Assembly: GCA_023374025.1 (NCBI GenBank)
Contig: SIJG01000124.1
Location: 244,607-308,606, forward strand
Origin: Heterodera schachtii
Lineage: Eukaryota > Nematoda > Chromadorea > Rhabditida > Heteroderidae
Length of the DNA: 64,000 nt
Direction of reading: 5' to 3'
Each line of letters starts with the position of its first letter. Position 1 is the first letter of the stretch. The position numbers and the translations under genes were made by a program. This document shows positions 34,932-46,410 of this stretch, piece by piece. The notes beneath the pieces were generated by a model that made no database searches, was not told where the DNA came from, and worked only from the letters and a program-made list of their open reading frames with translations.

Positions 34932-36906
34932 TAAAATATCATTCATTAATTGCACAAATAAAAATATTGGCTCTTTAATGTAAGTTTAAATTATTCCATA
35001 ATAACAGACTTAAAAATATACAAAAATAGACAGAAAATAAATAGACATAAATTAAATGAACAGATAGATTATAAAATATAATGCTTTTTAAAAATTTAAA
35101 TAAAAATATAAAATTGATTGTATCAAAGAAACTATAAAACTGACTTTTAACAAAAGTTAAACTACGTTTGGGTGCCAAATAAAGGGAATAGAAATTAAAA
35201 AACGTAGAAATTGTAACATTTTAATTGTTAAAAAAATTAGTAGTAAGAATTAGAATAAATTTTACCTAAAATTATTTATTTTTAAAATGACGAATTAATA
35301 TTTAATTTATATATACTATAAATAAATACGCATAAATAAAAGTTTTTATTAAAAATGATATAAATATTCATAAATAAGGACACTAATTAAACTATAAGAC
35401 AGCGCGAAACTAAAAAACGTTATTTAAGGTATTGTTTGTAACACTAATATTTTTAATATTTCTGAACAGTAAATACATCAAAATGTGAAGGTAATGTCGA
35501 ACGTGCATTTTTGTTCATTGACATTCCATGGATCGTAATACTATTTAGTAAACAACAATTATAATGGAATAAAATTTTAATAATTTAAAATAATTATGCC
35601 TATGATATTAAGTATTTTAGAAATTAAAATGATGAGCCGATTATTCGAGATCAGAATGAACACATAAATGAAAGAATTCACTTATCTATGCTTAATAAAT
35701 AGATAAAAATACCAATCAATAACAATAATAAATTTTTAAACCAAAAGGAAAGATAAAATCTCTTTTATCGATTATATTTAAAATTAAAAAATTAATTATT
35801 TAAAACATATTTTGAAATTCATCCTAAAATATCTACCCTAATAAAAAAAACAAAATTAAAAGTAAAAAATAATAATTGAAAAAACATAAAATATAAAAGA
35901 TTTATCAAAAAAAAACTAATATAAGGAGGAATAAATTCATCGAATAACCTCAGCGTTGATCAAGAAAAATAAGCAAAATCGAAAATAATATTTCATCCAA
36001 TTAAGAAGATCTTTGAAAACTTATATGTTACTAAATAAATGTAAATCTTAATTATATTAATAAAAATCTATCTTTTATAACAAAAAATGTTTTTGATTGA
36101 GAATTCAGGTCCGTTAGGGCAAATAAATCTACAAAAACGGTCCTTTCCTCTACATATTTAAAATGATATAAACAAAATAAAAAATAACGAAATTTAATAT
36201 TCCCTGTTAACCTTTTTATTAATAAGTTTTTGCTTCCGTATAAATGATGAAAGAAATTAATCATATCTTCAGTGTTCCGAAATATAAAACTTAAAAATTT
36301 TATCTTAGATCATCTCATTTGTTACTATTAAAATACATACAACAATAATAATTTGGCAATTTAAATAAAACACAAAAGCAAACATTATCAAATATTATTG
36401 TAAAAATTCAACAACTATTCATTTTTATGTCTATATAAAAAATTAATTTTTTCTTAATATAAAATTCAGTAATTGAAATACAAACATAATTATATTCGGA
36501 ATTACCAATCAAAGATTATTTTGAGTGTTGTGCAAGATATGTTTAGAAAAATTAGTAAATAAATAAATAAATTAGAAATGGCATGAGCAAAACTACTAGA
36601 ATACTTTAAATTGTAAATATTTATGGGAATCATAAAATGTTAGCATATTAAGTCAGCAAAACATAAATTAAACAACGCCTAGATAATTTAAGATACTCAT
36701 GGCGGCTGTTGATTATTGTGAACGGAACTTTCGCCTATCAAATTTAACTAATTAACAAATAAACTAAAAACGATTATATTTTGCTAATTATGAAGTTCTG
36801 AAAAAGCATAAATTAAATGGAAATATATTTTCAAACAACTCAAAAATAAAATTCAAATTAATGAAATATTACAAGCCTGAAACCCTAATAATAACAGAAT
36901 TTAAAA
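34932..36906. other. A-rich block, no gene seen
   Basis: A-biased low-complexity DNA. Reverse-strand open frames here (for example 34975-35178) are T-rich, Phe/Ile/Tyr-rich readings without homology. Slight bumps at 35500-35530 and 36110-36150 are unassigned. Confidence 0.5.
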
Positions 36907-36914
36907 GTATGGAG

Positions 36915-37634
36915 CAGGGATGGGCCAAATCGGAAAATAAAATGCGAAACGCGAAACGCGAAATTTGCGAAAGTAAAAAATGCGAAATGAAAATAAATGC
37001 GAAACGCGAAATTCCAAAAAACGCGAAATTGCGAAACGCGAAACGCGAAAGCGAAATTTTTTCTACAAGTTTTTTAATAGTCAAAATCATAAAGCAAAAA
37101 ATATTTTTTTGTAAAATTTTATTCCAAATTTTAAAAATCAATAAAAAGCTTTTTTGAAGCGCGCTTTTTTCAAAAAACTTTTTGGCAAGAGGGGGCAGGC
37201 GGCGCCGGTAGGCGCCGCCGAGAAATTTTTTGGAATTTTGAGTGAATTTATTAATAGATTTTCACTAAAAAATGATCAAATTTTGCGATTTTTGTATCAT
37301 TTTTCTAAGAAAAATAAGAGTTATGGGGCGTGGCGGTCCCGATAGGCGCCGCTGGGAACCGATTTTTACCAAAAAATTACCAAATTTTGCGATTTTGGGC
37401 CATTTTTTTAAGAAAGAATAGGAGTTTTGGGGGCGCGGCGGTGCCGATAGGCGCCGCTGGAGAAAAAATTGGAAATTTTGATAATTTATAAGCAGGTTTT
37501 CACTGAAAATTAGCCAATTTATAGGTAAAATTTTGAAAAATTTTAGGGGAATTTCATCCATTTCTTAGGGGTGTAAAAGTCGCGTTTCGCGCCAAAATGC
37601 GAAACGCGAAAGCGAAAGCGAAAGCCCATCCCTG
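36915..37634. mobile_element. hAT-type MITE (TIR CAGGGATGGGC), 720 bp, three cassettes
   Basis: CAGGGATGGGC at the left and GCCCATCCCTG at the right, with the perfect TSD GTATGGAG (36907-36914 and 37635-37642). Subterminal arrays of GCGAAACGCGAAA (left) and complementary or related GCGAAAGCGAAA (right) are typical of the short repeats hAT transposases bind. The middle has three tandem GC-rich hairpin cassettes (37196, 37329, 37434), each followed by spacer with TTTTGCGATTTTGGGCCA-like sequence. Reading frames across it on both strands are by-products of these repeats. Confidence 0.96.
37196..37460. repeat. Three tandem GC-rich hairpin cassettes
   Basis: Cores at 37196-37220 (GGCGGCGCCGGTAGGCGCC), 37329-37356 (GGCGGTCCCGATAGGCGCC) and 37434-37460 (GGCGGTGCCGATAGGCGCC), spaced about 134 and 105 bp, all in the same orientation. 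They differ from one another, so the array is not a very recent amplification. Confidence 0.9.
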
Positions 37635-37642
37635 GTATGGAG

Positions 37643-39074
37643 CCACAATATTTGAAGAAAAGCTTGAGTTCAATCAACGGAAAGATTGCAAACCAAATTC
37701 ACACGAATAATACACTAATAATACAATATTATAAAATAATATCATAAAATGGAAAAAACTGAAAATAAAAATTTTAGCTTCAAACAAATTATTTAAACAT
37801 CATTTTGTTTATATTTAAAATTTTGCAAAACTTAAATATGCTAATCAACTTTCATTGTAAAATACGACATGGCTATTTCGCACAATCCATAAGAAACTAA
37901 ATTAAATGGTAATTCGAAGAAAAATAAAGTTAATATAAGAATTTAATTCTACAAAATAAATAATTTCACAATGGGCGGACACGTACGTACTAAATGTGTG
38001 CAATGCACTGGCGGAAGGGGGACAATAAAGATATAAATATATGTGAAAAGGAATATATTAAAGAAAAATGGCGATAAGAACGATAATCTAAATTAATTCC
38101 AAAATTTAAAGTATTATAATAATAGCATATTTTAATATATACAAAATAATTTAGTGCAAGAAGGATTTTTTTGTTTAATCAGTGTCAAAAAATATAATAA
38201 AATGAATAAAACATATGATAGTATCCTAAAAAATTAGCTCTTATAAATAACATAACGAACATATATTGCAATTGGCTGAATGAACACTCACAGACGTGAC
38301 CTGTTATGTATTTTTTGCTTAAAACAAAAACTTTCAAATTAAATAACAATAAAGTTTATTGGCACAAATTTAGTAAAAATGTGTGCCGTATCTTTTTGCG
38401 GGATTCATGAAAAATGTTTTTATGTTTTTTTGGTCTAATTAATCAATCTCTTTTCATTTATCTAATGTTTTGTTTCAATGATTTAAAGGGCATAATCACT
38501 TAAAATGGGACCCAATACCCCAATGATTTTCATAGGTTATTTTCATTAGTATTATATTTTCGTTTTTATCGTTAATTTATTTAACTATTTATAAAAAATA
38601 TTCCTTATTAAATAAATAATGTGGACATAAAATCACAACATAATTTACAAAAAATTTTGGAAAGCTAAAAAAGACTTAAGCTAAATATTTAAAAAAAGTA
38701 AACAGCGTGAATGAAAAAATTTACTACGTGTACTGGACTGATTAACAATCGTTCGACTGAATCAAATAAAAAAATGCTAAATAATATTAACAATTATGAA
38801 ATTAAGGCAATATAAATTAAACAATAAATAATTCAATTTAAATTTTAATAAAAAAATAACCCAAAAGAAATAAATGAATTATTGTTTAGTAAAACGATAT
38901 ATTTCAACTTATTTTACAAAAGTCAAAATTAAGTGAAAAGTAATATAAGGATGCACAAATTTTTGTTAATAAATTACAAAACTCACCTAATTTACAAAAA
39001 AAATCGTTAATTCAAAAACTGATCTTTTAATTTTATATCAAATACATATTAAATTCATCAAAAATGTATAATTA
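37643..39074. other. A-rich block, inverted relative of 14.5 kb
   Basis: 38705-38865 aligns with the reverse complement of 14490-14660. A GC-rich patch at 37970-38025 (GGGCGGACACGTACGTAC; GCACTGGCGGAAGGGGG) is open in more than one frame on both strands and is unassigned. A richer patch near 38380 (GTGTGCCGTATCTTTTTGCG) is also unassigned. Confidence 0.5.
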
Positions 39075-39360
39075 AATTAATGTTATATTTATTCAAATAA
39101 TTTTTCAATATAAAGCAAGATCAAATGACATTAAATTTCGTACCAAAATGAGTAAATTAAATAATTTTATGAATTTTATGAAAATAGGTTCCAAAATACA
39201 TAGGTCCTCGAGTGCGGTTGTGCGATTATTTCATTATAAAAATAATGGATTATTTGAAATAAATATTATCAATTTTTTCTGTTAAGCTTAAATAATTATT
39301 ACCACATTTTAATCTGCGCCGGAAGCAAAGTATTGAATTGTAAAAAATATTAAAACGAAA
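39075..39360 (+). repeat. Outer arm of 19-kb inverted relationship, left
   Basis: Reverse complement matches 58400-58655: GGTTGTGCGATTATTTCATT against AATGAAATAATCGCACAACT, plus AAATGAGTAAA/TTTACTCATTT and AATCTGCGCC../..CGGAGATT on either side. Eroded but unmistakable. The stretch GCAAAGTATTGAATTGT at 39326 also aligns directly with 27905 in the palindrome left arm. Confidence 0.8.
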
Positions 39361-42300
39361 CTTATTATAAAAGAGATTTTTTGAATAAAAAAATAATTAT
39401 TTTAAAGAAATCATTAAGGAGTATAATGAAAAAAACAAATTATACGCTCTAGAAGAAAAAAGCATATCCATGTAAATAAAAGCAGAAATTAAGTCTTTAT
39501 AATAAGTCAACGCCAATTTGTTCGAAAAATGTTTATTATTGAAAATTTAAAATATAATAAAAATATTATCAATTTTTAAAAGGCTATCTTAACATTATTA
39601 AAAAAATTTAATTAAGAAAAACCAATAATATAAAAAATTCTGTTTTGTCATAAGTTTTGTCGTCAATATATTGTCGAATAAAATAAAATTAAAGTTGTAA
39701 AATATTATTGGCAAATGGAAATATTTCAATTTGCCATTTATAATAAAAAAAATATCAAAGTAAACGAAATTTAAATTAAAATACAAATCAAAAATTTTCA
39801 TTAAAAACTGAAAAATCTCGGTTTTAAATATTTTTTCTTTGAAATCCCATTAAAAAGATATGATGTCAATTAAACACTTATTAGCCTACTTTGAAAATTT
39901 TGTAATACAAAGATGGAATAAATTCATTCAAATCATTCCGTGTTTAGCTAATCTATTTCAAGACACACAGGAATAATTTTCACGACAAATAGATGCTAAT
40001 AAGTCGAAAAGTAGATTAAACAATTATAAATTGTTTTTCATAGAGAAGCTCAACATTAAAAACCAAATTACATAAAAGAAATAATAATTTAAAAAAATAA
40101 AAAGAACTATTTACAAAAAATATTATAAATGCAACATATTAAGCAATTAATAAATTAAACAAAATTTATACATCATGAAACAGACTGCAAAGATGAAGTA
40201 TATCTAAATTACGATAATTTTCTGAAATAAAAAAAACTATTAAAATACTTAAAAAGAGCACACTACCATGGATTTTTAGACAGAAAAGATGATCAAGAAA
40301 GTCAAAGAATAAAATTATTAATTTTAATCTAACGAGATTTCATTTGCTCTAAATTGAAGTTAAAAGCCAATAGGCATTAATTGTTATGAAGTCAAATTTT
40401 TAAAAATATTGAAGGAATTTAAAAGGAATTGTGTGCTTGCTCAAGATTATGAAATACTAAATTCAATCAAATTATGAAAATCACCTAATTAACTTTTATT
40501 TCACTATTTTTTTCCAATAGTATTAGTTCTCGTTAGCCCTTGAGAAAAAAGCAAAATGGTTATTAAATAAATAAGTAACAATATAATAAAATAAAATATA
40601 CATCAATTTTTTAAAATAAACGAACAAATGAAAATTGCCCGATTTGATTCGTGATACAAAATGAACAGTTAATAATAATTTCAAAAATGTTAAATCAAAC
40701 TAAATGAAAAAACAACAACCAGTTATATTTTTAATGTTTGTCCAATTAAATAAATTGATTTTAATTATTTGTATAGATTTATTTTGATGTTCAAATATTT
40801 TTATTAATTTTCATTTTATTCTTGTATTAAATAGTAAAAGTTTCAGTCCGATATTAATTCAGCTATTTAATTTATCATATAAATTATTTGTTATAATTAC
40901 CATTTTTTCCTTTTATTTAATTTTTAAATTAATAATTTCTTCGTTTTATGCTTTATAAACTATTATAATTTGTGACAATTCTATGAAATTACTTCTTTTC
41001 TGAAGATCGGTATTTGATTATGAGCATTTATTTTTAATATTTATAAATAAATGGTGAGTTGGGCTAACTTGCTAACTTGGCCGATTGTCGGGTGCCTCAT
41101 GTTAATTTATTGCATTCATTTTATTTAAAATTAACATTCTTATGTTTAAGGGTAATTTTTTTAGCCAGTTATATTAAATTTTTTGTTTTAAAAGCAAGCT
41201 TCAGTTTGTGTTTAAATATTTTGTGAATTTTTAATCTATTATTTCAACTAAACTATTTATTGTAATAATGTTTTTTGTTTTTATTATTAAAATAATTAAA
41301 TTTTCTTTATGAAAACATAATTATAATTTTTTAGTCAATTATCATTTATGTTTTTCATTATTTATATTTTTATGTGTAAGCATATTGGTTGAATAGCTTT
41401 TTATAGTCATATTCATATTTTATAGCTTTTTTACTGGACGCACTCATATTTTGTAATCGTTTTTTAAAATATTGAATTGACAAAAAATTTCTTTACCAAT
41501 TAATTAATGTATGGCTTCTAAAAAATCAAAATGTTTTTTGTGTTTTTTTAACCAATCTTTCAATTATTCCTCATAACTTCTCATAAATTTTAAACATTAA
41601 AGAAATTTTTTTTAAACAAATTGCTTTATTTATAATTCTGATTTTTATTAAAAAGTGCGTCTAGAAGCAATAATCTAAATGTAAAAAAATAAAACAAATT
41701 TATAAACTTAGCTAAAAATAATTAGTGAAATATAAGAAAGTTCATTAACTAAAATCTTTGGTTAATTAATTGCGATAAATTATAAATATAAAATTTTTAT
41801 AACTAATGAATTTTAAGACATGTGTGTCAACTAATGTTTTTCACAAATTTATATTACACTTATGAAAAATAAAGATTTTTTATTAAAATTATAAATTTAA
41901 ATTTGTGAAATATTTTTATATTCTAAAATAAAAAAATAAATAATAAATATTAAGTTATTATTTATATTACGCAATTATATCATTGCCGCCAACCCTAATA
42001 CGTATCATTTATGTATATATTAGAAATTATTCTATATTTAACTTGAATTTAAAAGAATTTGTTTTACTAAATATAGAGAATTTAACTATAAATTAAATTG
42101 AAGAAAAATAATAATGTGAAACCAAAACTATACAATTTTTAAAAAATTGAATTAATAAAAAATATAAATTGTTTTATTCATTTGCAAAAAATAATGAGCC
42201 ATACTTAAAGTTTGCCCTACAAAACTGCCTTCCTGCATTATATTCAAATTGAAAAAATTTTGAAAAATAAATCATTAATAAGTATAACAATAATATTGAA

Positions 42301-43840
42301 ATAAGATATATCATATAGAGTAAATAAAACATATCATATAGAGTAAGTAAAATTTAAAATAAAATTTTATTGCTTCAAACTAAAGTAATTTAACAAATCT
42401 CTATTCTAAGAAGTATTTAACCATTTAAGTTAGTAAAATAAGTAAAATCTAACCCTTTGATTTTGTTTTTGGTGTTTTCTCTTATTTCCATTCAAATGAA
42501 TAATTCTAAAAACATTAAATCAACCGATATATAAAAATTTATTTAATTAATTCCATAAAATCTTAATATCTTCTGCAAATCTAACACTTTAATTGAGAGA
42601 ATCATAAGGAATTTAAATTACAATTAAATATTTCATTGAAAGCTTCTAAGCATGTTAAGCTTTCGAATGATACCAACTTTGTTCGATTTAGATAACTAAA
42701 AATCTTATAGTGGAAAAATACCACACAAATCATAATTTCAATAATATTTTTAATAATAATAATTGAAAGTATGTAGTTTTAGATTTATTCGTTTTTATAA
42801 AATTCTTTCCCAAATATTTTCTTGTGTGTGCTCCGGTTATTAGGTGAATGAAATTTTACGTGTTGGTTCGAAGGAATAAAAGTGCAAATTTGCTAAATTT
42901 TTGACTAAATTCATTCATAACTTTTCTTAGACACAACCAAATTGTACAATCTTGGTATCATACGATAGCTCTTCATTAAAAAATAATAAATTTTGCGGTA
43001 AAGCCGTTTTTGCATTAATGAATACACGAATAATATAGAAATAAAACTAAAAAATCAAAGAATAATTAATTTAATACTTTTAAAATACGCAACGCATAGC
43101 TCTTTTTTTATAAATTGCAAATTCTTTCATCCATTTTTTAAAATTCAAAATTAACGAAAAAATGAAAATTGTTCATTTAGTCTTTATCTTATCTCGAATA
43201 GTGATTTAATTGAGTTTTTCACAATCCTATTTTAGTATTAAGATATTTTGTTAAATTATAAACATAAATTTTAAATTAATTTCAATAATGTTTTAATGCC
43301 GATTTATTTTAATTTTCAAATCAAAATTTTTGTTTAATTTTGAATAAACATTTACAAATATTATATGAGTAAGAATATTTTTATATTTTGCTTCTTATTT
43401 TTAAAAAAAGGTTCATGATTATTTGTCTTGGTTTTTTAAGGTAGATAAAAAATAATATATAAAGTTCTTTAAATTTTTATTTTTAATTTTGCAAAATTAT
43501 TGTCACTATTATTTTAAGCATTTTTACTTTAATATGAATTGATCAATTTTAACAATCGTTGAAGACGCACACATAATAAACGTATATTTTCCCGCGGGTT
43601 ATTTATTTTTTTTAAATGTTTTCATTTACGTTTTTTCTGCATTCAAAATTAATTTTTCTAATTATGTAATTATTTGTGTCCTTAGCTTTATATACTATAA
43701 GCATTGTGTTATTAATTTTTTTTTTGTTTTTAATGATGTCCAATCACTTCGATTTACCATAATTAAAATATTTTTATAAGTATTTCATAATTAAATAATT
43801 TTTAAAAAACCCAATTTAATAAATATTATTTATATTATTC
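39361..43840. other. AT block, A-rich to about 40.7 kb then mainly T-rich
   Basis: The skew switches near 40740. A patch at 41050-41105 (GTTGGGCTAACTTGC; TTGTCGGGTGCCTCATG) is GC-richer but closed in all frames. Around 42650-43000 two AGCTTTCGAATGATACC/GGTATCATACGATAGC copies lie in opposite orientation, marking a decayed element. A 24-bp unit ATATCATATAGAGTAA is duplicated at 42305-42350. AATCACTTCGATTTACC at 43743 matches 11690. No gene. Confidence 0.5.
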
Positions 43841-44170
43841 AGCTCCTTGATTTGGTAAAGAACACCGCGAAATTTGATGAGGGTCAAATTTCATTAAAAA
43901 ATTTTCCATTATTGTATTACTTAGTCTTGTATATAAACTAAATTATTTATTGATTTTAAATAAAAAATTTTATAAAATTTAGTTTACAATTGCATTCAGT
44001 TCATTTCTTTGTACAAATATGTTAATTTTATAAAATTTTCCATGCAAAAAATTGTCAATTTCGTTTATTTTGTTTTATCTTCCTTAGAAGATTACAATTT
44101 TAAAAATCTTTTTATTTTTTATCACAATTTTTTAATCTCACGGTAACTTTTTGCTACTTTATAAATTAAC
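43841..44170 (+). repeat. Middle arm segment, left
   Basis: AGCTCCTTGATTTGGTAAAG (43841) and the run 44041-44170 (AATTGTCAATTTCGTTTATT through TTTTTGCTACTTTATAAATT) are reverse-complementary to 54798-54831 and 54651-54775. About 175 bp between the two matching stretches on this side have no partner. Confidence 0.85.
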
Positions 44171-44277
44171 AATGTTATATAAATATAAATATCATTAAAT
44201 TTAATGACTTACTTTTTTATTTCATTTTTTTCTTTGAGCCTTTTTAATAGATCTCCTTTTTCTTATTATATTTTTAT

Positions 44278-44638
44278 CGGTGCTAGGACGAAATCCGAAT
44301 AGGGCAAGTAAATAAATTTAATTAAAAATAATAATATTTTATAAAATGAAAATTTTTCATTTTTATAATTTTAATACAATTGGATACTTCTGAGCTTTTT
44401 AATCTAGAAATTTATTTTATTAAATGAAGTTATTTGTTCATACGTAAATATTTTTAATGTATAAGCATTGTCATATGTTTACGACACCCCAATTTTATTC
44501 CGTAACTTTGTCAAATAATGGTCAATTTTAACGATCTTGGAATACAATTCCCTATTGATTAATATTGGTTAATTTCTTTTAAATATATTTTTTAATTAAA
44601 TTTAATGACTTGCCCTATTCGGACTTCGTCTCAGCACG
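44278..44638. mobile_element. hAT-type MITE (about 50-bp imperfect TIRs), 361 bp
   Basis: Left CGGTGCTAGGACGAAATCCG continues as AATAGGGCAAGT. The right end is its near complement ending GTCTCAGCACG. TSD ATTTTTAT on both sides (44270-44277 and 44639-44646). The likely ancestral end is CAGTGCTGAGACGAA, which fits YARNG after one transition. The interior is plain AT. It has no counterpart in the opposite inverted arm, so it inserted after that inversion arose. Confidence 0.9.
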
Positions 44639-44646
44639 ATTTTTAT

Positions 44647-46370
44647 ATATCAAAATAAGATAGAATTTTTTGTGAAAATAACATTTACAAATAAATCTCA
44701 AGGCTGAATCACATAGCATTACTGTTTCTCAGATTCTTCAGGCTTAATTTTATTTTCGTCGTGCTAAATACCTATAATTTTTTAGCTTTATGTGATTTTA
44801 ATAATTGTTTAAAGATAAATAGATATACTCATTCAATTTTATTTTCATTCTTCATATATTGATTTATTAATTTGATTAATTCATTATGATTTTATAAATT
44901 AAAATTAATTAAATATCAATTCATTAAATAGAATTGACATAAAGGTGAATGTTTTTAGCAGTTATCTTAACTTTGCATTATTTAACTAATTTTTTTTTTT
45001 TAAGTTTATTTCAATTATTGCTATTGCAACCATGCGGATTTTAGTTTTTAAGTGAGATTTTGCCCATATTCATTTAATTAATTTTTTCGAACATATTCTT
45101 AATTAGTTTTTTCCATTGATATATATTTATGACATTCGTTGTTTATGAAGTGAATTAAAATTTATAATGTAGAATTAGCCAAAATCTAAATTATAAAAGC
45201 GTTTTATTAGCGATTAAATTACCACTCTTTTATTTTTTTCATTTTCAGTTGAATTTTTATTAAATAGAAAGATCTTATTTGACTTTTGTATATGAACCGC
45301 AGTAACGGGACGTGTTCAATAGCTCGGATGAAATTTTATCTCAATCAATCAATTTATACGCAAAAGCTTTACACCGACCTAAGTAACAAAATAAATAAAT
45401 AAATTTGGTCACTGAATGAAATGAGGTGTTTCAAAAGTACAGCATCAATATCATCGGTTAATATCTTAAGGTTCTATTTCAATTATTTATTTTATTTTTT
45501 AAGATTTGTTAATTTGTTTCTATTTGATTTGATGTTCAAAATTTTGTGTTAAATATATTTTTTAATTCTTAATCGAAAATAATACAACACATTTTTATTT
45601 GTAGATTCAAAGAAAAATTTTAATATTTAATGGTTTATTTACAAAAAAATTTTTATTCAGGCTTGTTTAAAATTTGAATTTTCCTATCGACTTCAACTGA
45701 ATTCCTGAAGAATTAAACTTAAAAACTTATTTATTACCAAAAAATTTTAATTATTTTTTTAATTTTAGGCACTTTGAACTTTCGTTTAGATCATTTTTAT
45801 TCACTTTTTATAATTTCGTATTTTTTTTAAACAAAAACTTTTGTATATAATGCAATTAAAATGAAATTCACATTTATTAAAAAGAATTCTTGTTACGTCC
45901 CATGTATCGTCAACTTTAATTAAAAAACATATCAATGTAAAAAATATAAAAATTATTAATCGAATTCACTAATACTTCGTTTTTAGCCCACACAATCAAT
46001 TTTTTTCTTTTTTTATTAATTCAAATTTATTTTTCAGTTTAAATACTGTTGTGTTAAAACCAAAATAGTGGCAAAAACAATGACAAACTGTCAGAAGAAT
46101 GGCTAATTTGTAGTGGCTAAAAGTCAAAAAATAATGATTCTACTTGCGAATAGTGGCATTAAAAATGAGAATTCTGGGCTATAAAGTTTTTCCGTGTATT
46201 TGTCAGCGAAAAAAATGTTTAAAATACTAATCAGAATTTTTTTTTTATAGTTCATATATTGATTTATTAATTTAATTAATACATTTATTATAGATTATCA
46301 TTATGATATTTGTTGTGAAAAGGATGTTTTATGTGTTTTTTTGTATAATTAGTCAATCACTTATCTTTTA
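44647..46370. other. T-rich block containing inner inverted arm
   Basis: Contains the arm segment 45222-45475, listed separately. A slightly GC-richer patch at 46065-46200 (AGTGGCAAAAACAATGACAA; TAGTGGCATTAAAAATGAG) with repeated TAGTGGC is otherwise featureless. No gene seen. Confidence 0.5.
45222..45475 (+). repeat. Inner arm of 19-kb inverted relationship, left
   Basis: GACTTTTGTATATGAACCGC, AGTAACGGGACGTGTTCAAT and GCTTTACACCGACCTAAGTA are almost exactly complementary to 52405-52550. CCACTCTTTTATTTTTTTC is complementary to 52805. This is the best-preserved pair of the large structure. Confidence 0.92.
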
Positions 46371-46410
46371 TATAATATTCATGACAAAATTGGAACTGGA
46401 TATGAATCAT

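Noticed and set aside
36861..37561. Overlapping 63-98 codon frames on both strands
   Set aside because: All overlap the TSD-bounded MITE at 36915-37634 and read its GCGAAA arrays and cassettes; no gene.
37970..38025. DnaJ-like zinc-binding reading (CVQCTGGRG)
   Set aside because: One CxxCxGxG-like unit over about 20 codons, with alternative frames also open; insufficient for any call.
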